Positions 49,481-59,909 of a stretch of DNA of 64,000 bases are shown in pieces. How positions within the stretch are numbered: the stretch's first letter is position 1; the number at the start of each line of letters is the position of its first letter. The stretch covers positions 8,308,001 through 8,372,000 of the forward strand of contig OZ199839.1 in assembly GCA_964304625.1 (NCBI GenBank), written 5' to 3'. Below the pieces are notes generated by a model that saw only the letters and a program-made list of their open reading frames with translations, made no database searches and had not been told where the DNA came from. This DNA comes from Kudoa neothunni (Eukaryota > Cnidaria). The translations under genes and the position numbers were made by a program.

Positions 49481-49868
49481 ATGTTATTTCGGGTTACAGC
49501 CAACTCGATGGTATTACACAATTTGTATAAAGTGTACCAAAATAAAAAATCATACATTTTGGGCTCACTACGAACCGGACAGTCGAATTAAAACGGGTGC
49601 CATTGTTTTGGTTAAACGAAAACCAAAAGAATACACTAATTATGCCCAGCGATTTTTCGTCGATGGTCTCATTGACGACTATAATGACTGGGTTGAAAAT
49701 CGATTGATCGCGGATAGCAACCAAGATCTTGCAAAAATAACCGATCAGCAAAAAATTTCCTGTCCGATTCTATTTCCCTCCACCCCATCATGGCTGAAAA
49801 CACAGTCTGTCGATATACGTCCCGAATTTTATAAAGTAACCAGGAACATATGGAATATGGATGTCTAA
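49481..49868 (+). CDS. MRPS17: mitochondrial ribosomal protein uS17m-like, with a one-base frameshift
   Basis: From the ATG at 49481, 'AKMLFRVTANSMVLHNLYKV' then 'YQNKKSY' follows the uS17 pattern K-T-A-K-V-R-V-x-R-x3-L-x3-L-x-K-Y-x-K-R-K-x-Y. The match then continues one frame over: 'FWAHYEPD...GAIVLVKRKPKE', corresponding to AHD...GDIVLLRxxP, to the stop at 49866. The switch occurs at about 49548-49556 and needs one base to be skipped; no intron fits. Either the assembly has an extra base or the gene is broken. The C-terminal half ('DDYNDWVENRLIADSNQDLA' onward) is not familiar. Residues expected before the core may lie in an unseen first exon. Confidence 0.5.
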
Positions 49869-50212
49869 CGCATTTTTCTATTTGTAGAATAATCAGGTGG
49901 ACTTTTTCCTTTAAAGATATTGGAAGAAACAATCGACGAGATTAGTCAAAACTATAGTCCCTCCTGTGTTTTCCAAAGAAACCTCAATCACTGTGGATAA
50001 CACGTCGTTGTCGACTTCTAATGAAAAATTTTAGATGTTGAATTATTTTGTATTTATTACTTCTATTTTTTTAAATCATCAGTTTGTTTTTAATTTATAC
50101 AATATTTAAATTTTCACGATTTAAAATTATATTTTATACAATTGCAGTCAACATTCGTTATCGTAATATGCGCACCTGTATAAAAGCAAAAAAAATACAA
50201 TTAAACTATCTC

Positions 50213-50762
50213 TCAGAGCCTGGACAATATGGCGTAGTGTTGGGTCGAGATCGCATACCCTGAAGTTGCAAGTTCGAAGCCTAGTCCAGGCGTTCTTATA
50301 CTCCTAATCCGAAATTAATTAGGAAGACTGTTATAATCTGATTTAATCGAAAGGATCTACGATTTAGCGTGCCCTTGCTTAGTTACAGCTGGGAGGGGAA
50401 CCTGACGGAGGGGTAGAACTCGAGCGCTCATGAACGCGCAGGGGTACAGGGAACGAAATACAACCCCGTAGAAGTTAGGAGGTGGAGTAGCAGGGAGTTT
50501 CCGTAGAGCCGACACCCGCATTCAGACAACTTTCCCAGACTAATTCTGGGTTAGTCCAGAGTGTATTGTTGGGGTGGTGGTTGCTCCGAAACGGGGGATG
50601 TTCAGTGGGTTAAAATTACTCACTACCGCATAAACACTAACTCGCCTTAATCTTAATATGACGCTGCGGTGCCTACACCTACAACATGAATGGAGAAGGC
50701 CTAACCAGCCCGAACTTCCCAATCTAACAAGTTGCGTCAGGGGTTTGACCTTGTAAACAAAA
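50213..50762 (+). mobile_element. tRNA-derived SINE, family B, copy 2
   Basis: The element is 550 bp. The head has an A box TGGCGTAGTGTTGG (about 50229) and B box AGTTCGAAGCC (about 50273), with GCCTGGAC at the 5' end complementary to GTCCAGGC at about 50285, like an acceptor stem. The tail ends CCTTGTAAACAAAAAA. A 14-bp direct repeat with one mismatch flanks it: AATTAAACTATCTC (50199-50212) and AATTGAACTATCTC (50763-50776). The last 190 bp or so match family A. Confidence 0.92.
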
Positions 50763-50776
50763 AATTGAACTATCTC

Positions 50777-52634
50777 CTTTTGAAATAATCAATTATTACG
50801 TTGTTTTGTCATTATATATATAATAATGTCTGAAATTATGTTCATAAACAAGCTTCGATTCTCTGTCTGACGGATTTGCGTAGTAAATAGCTTGGGTGGG
50901 ATTTTGGATAAGGAATTTTTGGGTTTTCCAACATATAAACAATACTTTTTTTAAGTATTGTTTTTAATATTTTGGCTCAACCAGGGTTATCTGGTGTTTG
51001 ATATACCATTCCACTTTCTGGTTTAATTTCAATATTTAAATGCTCGCTTGTTATCTCATTGCCCTTAAATGAGATAACTATATTGTTCTTCAAATTCACC
51101 TTTATCATTACAGCTAATTTCATTGGTGTACTCAAATTCTCATCCTCCGTTTAACCCTCTAGTGCAGCGCTTCCCAACTAAAACTGGACTCGCATCCCCA
51201 TTTTTTGACAAAACGAAATTTGTACCCCTTGCATTCGATAAGGTGTAACTGACTTAAAATTTATCAAAAATTATTTTCCAATTTTATCAGATCTCGCACC
51301 ACCTGAGACCAAAGTTCGCATCCCCTAAGGTGCAGGCACCCCTGATCTTGAGTAAGAAGGGCTGCAACCATATACTGTGCAGCATCGCTCGTAGGTAATG
51401 GTACGGAGTGAATACACATGTACGTAGAATCGATGCATTACGCAAGATAGATGTTTTTCATATTTACGATAATTAAAATTATTAAAAAAAAAATTAATTT
51501 AGTTTAGTTTAGTTAAAACCTTAAAATAACATCTTTTATGTCACTATGTCACTGAACCAATTGTAATAAAATATAAGTTAAGTACTACGAACGAGCACAT
51601 TACGTACGAGCGACGCTCCACTGTATTTGAAAGACTTAATAATGCGCCTACTTGTGCCTAAATCGAAAACCATATTTTTCCTATAAATATCTATAATTTT
51701 GTAGAAAACGCATAATAAAATTTGTTGTTGGTGTGGAATTTGTGTGGAGAATAACTTAAATCTCAACTAACGAAATCATGAAATCATGTGACCATATGAA
51801 TTATTTAAATGATTATACCTATTTGCATCTTTAGTTCCATTTTTTGACTTTCATAGATTCGATAAAAACAATAAGTAGATATAATTTTTGCTTTACGACG
51901 TTATTAATTTTAAATGATGATTATGATTATTGTCTTTATATTTTTGGATTCTGTAATAAGAATTTGTCTTTAATTGTTATTAGAAAATTAAAATATATTT
52001 AAATCCGAAGAATAATTTTTTTTCTTCTTCTTATTATATAAGTTTAGCAATATAATTCCTGATTCTAATTTCTAGAGAGTAAGTTTTCTTACTCCTAAGT
52101 TATTGTAATTTTCAAGTGTTTATACAATAAAATCCTTTTCCTTTTTACTTAGATAATTTATTTTATCTTGATGTTTCTTATATTTAGAAGCATAAATATT
52201 GATTCAAGGTCTACACATGTCTTTAAAACGATCCAGGGGGATTTTTGCGGTTAAACCCATTTTTAGCCAAATAGATTTTTCAAATTTAGAAAACTAAATT
52301 AAAAATTTTCAATTATATTTTATAGACTTAATTTATTTTTATCATCTTATGTCAAAATATTTTGTAGGTTATAAAACAAATCTTAAATGACAGCAGTAAA
52401 CTAAGAAACTGACTAAGTGGGCCAAAAATATATCGTCACTTAAAATATTTATACATATTATTTTTTTAATATTTATAGATAAATATTTCTCTGATTTTTT
52501 TATTTTAATGATTTGACAGAAATAAGTTAATACCGAAAGCGGATTTCTTATGTAATGCATATAATTCATAGAAAATAATAATTGAGCTGACTTGAATAGA
52601 CCGATAATTTTCGTTAAGGATTATTTCAATTAAA
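50777..52634. other. intergenic DNA with two perfect hairpins and a short hAT-type element
   Basis: No gene was recognised. Hairpins lie at 50937-50963 and 51050-51078, and the hAT-type element at 51165-51364. Confidence 0.5.
51165..51364. mobile_element. 200-bp hAT-type short element, copy 1
   Basis: Left end CAGCGCTTCCCAACT, right end AGTAAGAAGGGCTG as an imperfect inverted repeat. The interior (CCCATTTTTTGACAAAACGA, CTGAGACCAAAGTTCGCA) is repeated at 58902-59096. There is no ORF. The left flank CTCTAGTG is typical of hAT target sites, but no duplicate is seen on the right. Confidence 0.75.
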
Positions 52635-55535
52635 ATGAAGGATGTTTTATACTCTACGGGAATATTTTTTACCTTTATTTGTAAAATTTTCAATTTTTGA
52701 AAGTTTTTAACCTAAATTAGTGAAAGTTGTACTGCTCGAGACAACACAAACACCAAACTCTCTCACCTATAAATTGATGAAAGATGGTAATGACATGAAA
52801 GTTCATTTAATGCTGAGTGGAGGCGTATACGTCTCGACTAATCACTGCTATATAAAAAAATCAAACGATGATAATAATGATTTTACAGATATCGATTCTT
52901 GCCCAAATTCTAGCCAAAGTAGCACATCTGGCCAATGTGTCGTCCTTTGCAACAAAGAGGATAACAAATTTACTTACGATAAATTTTCACCAAGAACCAA
53001 GTATGTCGGAGTTTATTTCTCAAATGATGCTGGGGCAGCTGTTGCAAAAACTACAGACGCGACAGTTTTTGGTTTTGACATACGTAATTGTTTTGTACGT
53101 AAGTTTTTTTATCAAATCTTATAGCTCTACTCGTGAATCCACAAGTCACCATAACAACAAATCAACAAAAATTAAAATTAAGCACAAAAACATGTAAAAA
53201 AGTTGCATGTCCAATTTATTATAAGGATGTCCAATATGTTGACGGAGCGGGCGGATCTACTTGTGTTGATGATAACACAAATAATGAAGTAGAATTTAAT
53301 TTAATGATACCATATTATGAAATGAAATGCGAAAGTTATCCAAGTTTCTTTTATAAGCTGCAAAATCAGTACACGTTATTAAAAACAGACGTTTATATAC
53401 CACAGTACTATGTGAAATTTAATCATGCAGAAAAAAATAAATACCTACTTAAATTCACAAATAAATTTCCTTTCGAAATTTGTCGATTTGGTATAAAATT
53501 AGAATCAACTACAATTTCAGCAGAAAGTGTCAATGATTATACTTCAAATTGTGGAGGAACAGGCAAAGAATGTTATGCACCTTGTGATAATGTAGAACTC
53601 AATTTCGTGAAATCTACATCAGTTGTAGAAATATTGATACAATCAAGACATTTTCCTCTAAGAAAGATAGGGGACAAGTATTATGGATACACACAAAAGA
53701 AATTTGGTAATTATAGTAATTATAATTTAATAACATTTTTTAGTTGTTAGTGAAACTATTGGTGCAACTGGTGCCTCCGAATTATTATCGGCTCACTCTG
53801 CTACTGGTGTTACATTAAATGTTAAATTATTTAATCCGGATAATAAACCAAAATTTACGTCTTGTACTATAAGTTATTACGCTGCGGACAAACCCTTCCT
53901 GAACCTGCTGTCGCTAATACTAGGGCGAAATGTGCAACTGTAGATCAGGATTGCCTTACAACTTGTGCTGGAACCTTAACAATATCCCAACTTGACGGAG
54001 GAAAACCTTATATTCTTGAAATTGTAGCCGCGGCGGACGGTTCTAACAATGATGTCCCTGCTAATTTTAAAGAGCATATATTCTTTAGAACAAGTATGCT
54101 TAATAAAGTTGATAAAATTTATAAGATATTTAGGTAATGCTGTCGGATCAACATTCCCCGATGTAACACCCACAATGAAGGATACCTCACTCTCCATCCA
54201 AGCACTGACTGATTCAGGAGCCATTTCTAAAACTGATGTTACCTGCGCGTATTACCTTAGTCCCCGCGGAAAGGATGTATATGTTTGTGCAATGTGTGTG
54301 GGCAGTTATCCTTGCAGAGGATATTGTAAGGAACCTCAACATATTGTGGGCCTAACTCCAGGAACAGAGTATGACCTCAAGGTTGTTGCGCACGAAAAGT
54401 ATGGATTCAAAGTTCATCAAATTGCAACCGGTATTAAGTTGTTTAAATAAATTTAAATAATTAAATTCTAAGGAATGTCAACACTCACACTTGAGCATCA
54501 ATTTTTGGACAAGGGTTTCAAAGTAATGGGCTCGTTGACTTCTCCCTATCCTGGTGCTGTGTGTCAATACAAAGTAATGGTAAAGAAGGGCGAAACTTTT
54601 AATAAGTTGTACGAGTGCCCAACGCCAACTTCAACTGGAAGCACTGGAAAATCTGTTCTCAAATCAGCACTTTCCAAAATTGGAGTAGCTAGATCAGCAG
54701 ACAAACAATCAGCTGGCAGAAAGGTCGCAGCTATTGATGTTAAAATCCCACCTTGCCAAACATTACCCTTATGCAGTAGTATCATATTTAATGAAGGATA
54801 CGAAGCAGAAAAAGAATATCGGGTTTTAGTGACCGCTGTAGGCAGGTCTGATGAAACCTCAATAAATATACCTAAAAGTAAATTTTCTCACAAAAATACA
54901 TAAAAGAAAAGAATTATTTATATTATTAAATCTTATCTATTGATGTTATATTGAGTTTTATTCTAGACCCACTTCCTACAGCTTCGAGCGATCCTAAAAA
55001 ACAAATAATGGTGGTGATCACACGCGATAAAAAAACCTTAAATGTCAAAACCACTTTGCCCCAAGGTTTGGATGAAAATTCTTTATGCAAGTGGAAATTA
55101 TCAAACTCTGAAGATTCAGCCAATCCAATTGTTAAAAAATGCATGGTTGTTGGTGAAGGTTGTACAAAGTTTCCTCCTTGCAAAGAATTCGCCATTGATG
55201 GAGTTGAAGACATTAACAATTATCACTTAGCTGTATTCCTTAGTGTAGATGCCAGTATCCTTGGAATTGGTGAAATTAACAGAGGTAAAAATTCAGTGTT
55301 TCGTTGAATTATAATAACAATAAAGTATTATAGGTGAAACATCAAACAAATCAGTGTAAGTTGAAATACGTGAGTATTATTTCTGTATTATTTTTAGATC
55401 TAAAAATACAATGTATTGAAACATGGAATTATTGTTTTAATTTTGAAATTTAGAGTTATTGCGGTTGTAGTCCCAGTTGCTATCGTTGTCATTGGAATGG
55501 GAATTTATTTTGGATACTTAAAAAATCGGAATTAA
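52635..55535 (+). CDS. type I membrane protein of tandem divergent FN3-like domains
   Basis: Nine exons: 52635-52680, 52721-53083, 53125-53706, 53744-54093, 54134-54430, 54473-54877, 54967-55284, 55334-55355 and 55454-55535. Exon 1 encodes a signal peptide (MKDVLYSTGIFFTFI). Exons 2-7 each encode roughly one or two extracellular domains and are bounded by phase 1 introns. Exon 5 has the FN3 signature 'VGLTPGTEYDLKVVA', and exons 2, 4 and 6 have comparable L-x-P-x-T-x-Y or E-Y-x-V-L-V-T-A strands, each with several cysteines. Exon 9 encodes a membrane span ('VIAVVVPVAIVVIGMGIYFG') and a six-residue tail. Length is about 821 aa if one missing base in exon 4 (about 53885-53900) is allowed for; otherwise the frame stops at about 53943. 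I do not recognise the family. Adhesion or receptor use is inferred. Confidence 0.7.
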
Positions 55536-58500
55536 CTACTCTTTAATATAAAAAATATCGTTTATATCAATCATAATTATTATATTTTTTAGTTGGTAAA
55601 TTTATTTCCCTATTATCTTATAATCTCTGAAAATGTGTTTTTGTATACTTATTAAATTAAAATCGAAGTTTTATAAACCAAACAAGTTTAATTTACAAAA
55701 CTTATAATGATTATCTATTTATCAAGTTACGCATATATTTTTCAGACTAGAAATATAAGATAATGATGTATTTTCATAATTCTAACCTAAAATTATGGTG
55801 GAATATTTACAGTTATCCTCAAAAGTGGATTGAATATTTTAGTTAATAAGAAAAATATTATTCAAACAAATAATTTCTAGAGAAAGATATATTTATTTGG
55901 CGATGCTTAGTAGAATATTAATGCACACCTTGGACGAAAATTTAAAATAAAAGAAAATTAATCGGAATTTTCTTAATATTTAATCTCATGTCGATTTTTA
56001 ACGCCCTAAATAACTCAACTTCCATTTAAATATGATATATTGTTTGGAGTTAATGAAGATTTCTTTAATTATTGTAAAAATGGAGTGTAATAATTCTTAA
56101 TCAAGGCCTGAATGTATATGTCTATTTGTGTCGATCTAAAATATCATAAAAACATTGATATCACGTGCTTTTAAATATATTATATTTTACGTTAAACAAA
56201 TGAGAAAAAGTTTAGTAATAAAATAGAAAAATATCACTTTGGCTAATTTCTTAATAGGAAATTATACTTTAATTTATATCCACTAACGGCACCAATATAA
56301 AGGATTTATTGTATTGCTTCTTTTTAAATTATAATATTTGTGAATTAAAATAATCGAACAAACATACATACATCTAAATTCATGTATCTGTCATAAAAAT
56401 TTATTCAGAGCTTAATTATTATTAATTATTCATTTCATTCTGAATCATTATAAACGATTAAATTAATTATTTCATTTTAATGTTAATGTTAATGTTCATT
56501 AAATTATATTTTATTTCCAATGAAATCAATAGAGTAGAACTCCATGTAAACGAATATGTGGGACGTAGCATTTTTCTAATATTGAAATTTTTTTAGAATA
56601 TACTTCAAATTATAGTGAATTTTTAAAAATCGTTTAGATAGCGTGATTTTTGGATAAACGATATTAGGATAAAGGATTTTGATTATCTATGTTAATTTTA
56701 TTTAAAATGCTATTTTTAAATAATATATTTTATAATTATTACACAAAAATATTTTTTGTTCTTTTTTAAATGTAATCAAACATTGATTACTTACAAAATT
56801 TAGGAAAAATATTAGAATAATAAAACGACATGAGTTTTATTTAATAAAATAAATTAAATAAAAAGACAGACCATATATTCCGTATTTTGAAAAAATAAAA
56901 AAATAGGATTATTTAATTTTAAATTTGATTCCGTAACCTCATTACACTTAGTTTATCGACGTCATTAGGAACGTCCCACGTTGGTTACCTAAATACACAA
57001 ATAAATGTTGTAGGGTTTATATCGATATATTGTGATAACCAATTATTGATAATAGACCATACAAAATTACAATCCCACATAAGTCGGTAGGTAATTAAAT
57101 GGATATAAATGAATGCAAAGCGAAAACTGGTTTAAATTGTTTTTATATTTAGTATTAGATGAGTCTCGTATCCATTCCATTATCAAGAATTATTGCTCTA
57201 AAATATACAAAAAAGACGACCTTCAAACGAACGTGAGGTCTGATAGGACCCAGAATATTTTCTTAATACAATAAGGCCTCGATAGCGCGTACTAAATGGG
57301 ACCTGAGCTTTTATTGCCCAACAGGCAATCACAGCTTCAAACTAAGTGTGCTAGCTCTATAAGAATAAATTATTTATTTTTCAACGAAAAAATGATCCAT
57401 TTGGTTGTATTATTTAATAAAGAATGTGAAAGACATCGCTCCAACAATATAATAGGTTTTAATCTTTCTTTCGCGAACTTTTGATTAAGAGTTTAAGCTA
57501 TCAAAACGATAGCTGAGAACACCAAAACACATTTTTGATCGTTATTTTTAAAATGGAAATCATGAATTCCTTTAAAAAAGTGGATCCCTTTAATTCATCA
57601 TTGATATTACGTGGAAATTTTTTTCCTTTGAATTAACCAGCCTATAATTCGACGAAAGTCCTTCGTGATTGTTTAATTCCGTTTTAATTCTACTGATTCT
57701 TCGTTGCATCTGTTCGTTGAGTGTAATGTTCGAAAAAAAGATAGGCCTTGTCTAGATTTAATATGTTTTATTTTCTATATCTACTTATTACCTCATAAAA
57801 TTCGTTTACCTAATCACAAATAACGTCATCATCAGCGCTACCTGCTTCTCCGTGGAGAGTGAATTATTAAAAAAAACGAATCTTAAATTTTCAAGCCAAC
57901 ATTTGTTTCAACTGAAACCAGTGATTTAAAAATCATTAGCAAAAAGTTTTACCAATGATGTGATCATAAACTCTAAAATATTATTTTTCGTGTTCTGACA
58001 CTATCCAGTCACACAACTCAATTTCAAGTCGAAAATATGTTGCATTTGTAACCCCTTTACTTTTTAAAGCCACAATGGAGTTCATAATGTCAAAATTTTA
58101 TCATAATTTAAATAACACTCACAATAAAAGAATATATTATATCCTATGGTGCTTCAGGGTCATTTATTGACATTTAAGATTGGTTTAATTGAATTATAAC
58201 GTTGAATAATTCCAAGTTTTTATCAAAATTTCTTTCGTCTCTCATAATGCTGAACGTTCCAATGTGTAATTTAGTGGATTAATCAGATTAAAATTTGTAG
58301 TAACTACTGTTCAATAACAAGACATTGAATTTTACGAAAACTGCATCAAATAAATGTTATTTCATATGTTTGTGTATAACGTTAAATTAAAATACCATAT
58401 ACATCGAAAATTTTATATTGTTGAGTACATAAAATTAATAAAAATGCCAACCACCCCATATCGAACCTCGTAAAATCGATATCTTACTTTATATGAGTTA

Positions 58501-58540
58501 ACCTATATAAAACAATATTACTTTAAAATATACTAACTAT
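55536..58540. other. AT-rich intergenic DNA
   Basis: No gene was recognised in 3 kb. One piggyBac-type palindrome lies at 57226-57252. Confidence 0.45.
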
Positions 58541-58542
58541 TT

Positions 58543-58762
58543 TTAACCTTCCAAGCATGTGTGGGGTCTATTGGACCCCAACGCAAATGTCTGAATCATC
58601 TACAGATCATCTGTAATTCAAAATAGGTTAAAAACCAATATTATTCCTCCAAAAAGCAATATATTTTCATAATATCTTTTAAAAAATAATGAGGAAATTT
58701 TTTCCAGCGTAAAGTAACAATTACTTACACCGCGTTGTTGTTGGGGTCAAATGGACCCACGC
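58543..58762. mobile_element. possible piggyBac-derived short element
   Basis: TTAACCTTCCAAGC is followed by GTGGGGTCTATTGGACCCCA (58561-58580). At 58739-58762 a related palindrome (GTTGGGGTCAAATGGACCCA) lies in inverted relation, with AAGC-like ends. TTAA-CC starts and such palindromes are seen at piggyBac ends. A right-hand TTAA is not evident, so the boundary is uncertain. Confidence 0.4.
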
Positions 58763-58901
58763 TTTTCTTTTATAAAATAAAAGTACAAATTATTTTACAA
58801 AAATGTTTAAATTTTGGGAGAATTCTATCGAGTAAATATTAAATAAATAACTGAATGCGACGCAAGTAATGCTCACCTGCATTCGCGATGTCGCTATAAG
58901 C

Positions 58902-59096
58902 CAGCGCTTCCCAACCAAGACTGGACTCATTCCCCATTTTTTGACAAAACGAAATTCGCACCCCCTTGTATACGATAAGATGTAACTGACTTAAAATATG
59001 TAAAAAAATTATTTTCAATTTTGATCGGATCTTGCAACACCTGAGACCAAAGTTCGCACTCCCTAAGGTGCGGGCACCCCCAGTTGGGAACCCATG
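58902..59096. mobile_element. hAT-type short element, copy 2
   Basis: CAGCGCTTCCCAACC at the left and AGTTGGGAACCCATG at the right form inverted ends. The interior matches 51165-51364. The right flank is CTCTAATG. Overlapping ORFs on both strands here are not genes. Confidence 0.75.
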
Positions 59097-59375
59097 CTCT
59101 AATGGTTTTGGGCTCAATTTTATTAATGCTATATTTTTCAATACAGTAAACCAATATGTAATAGATTCTAGTTATTCTTCTAATAAAATTTTGTCGAGAA
59201 ATGATTATAAAGTTTTAATTTTTATTTTATCTTGTAATAGTCTTTGATTAAAAATATTTAAAAGAATGTAAACTATTTCCAACTTAAATATAATAAAATT
59301 CCTACGGGTAGTTTTTGTAGAAAGTAAGGAAATATTCGATAAATTAATCTAAACGCATGCGCAGAATGTAGAAAA

Positions 59376-59907
59376 ATGTGTGATTCTAAAGATTTTATTG
59401 ACGAATTTTATTTATTAGGAAATGAACATCAAATTATTGACGAAAATGTCTTCTTATCGATGTTTCTTTCTTGAAAATTGTTGGAAAAAATTGATCATAG
59501 AGACCTTACGTTAAAAACTAGATACCACCAGGCCTCCAATCATCATCTAAAAGGGCCCCCCGTGGCAGTATTTTTGTATTCCATGAAAAGTATATATTGG
59601 TGTCTTATGTTCCCAATGAATCAAAATGCGTGATTTGCTTAAAGAAATCGTTGAACAATTATACAAAACATTGTTGACAACAAATTCCACAAACAAAGCA
59701 ATGGGAACAGGTTTCAGCATTGTTTATGCACCCCAACAAGAACCTTTTGTTAATGTAAAGCGAGAAACACGTTCTACAATGAGAGGAAAAATGGTAAAAA
59801 ATCTCCTAAATGGTGCCAATATTGTTATAAATTTTATTGTCCATCGGCGCCAAAGCCCCCCTTCGCGAAGGTTTCCTTGTGCAGACAAAAGACTTTTTGA
59901 TTTTTAA
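59376..59907 (+). other. possible gene fragments downstream of an NRF1-like motif
   Basis: A perfect-looking ACGCATGCGCA (59353-59363) precedes an ATG at 59376 with a 32-codon frame ('MCDSKDFIDEFYLLGNEHQI'). Further open segments follow at about 59476-59630 ('LEKIDHRDLTLKTRYHQ') and 59626-59907 ('MRDLLKEIVEQLYKTLL') in changing frames. No splice model joining them convinced me, and the family is not recognised. It may be a real small housekeeping gene or a decayed one. Confidence 0.3.
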
Positions 59908-59909
59908 GT

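Noticed and set aside
53084-53124. A 26-nt intron in the FN3-like gene (donor at 53099)
   Set aside because: An upstream donor at 53084 gives a 41-nt intron in the same phase, in line with the other introns.
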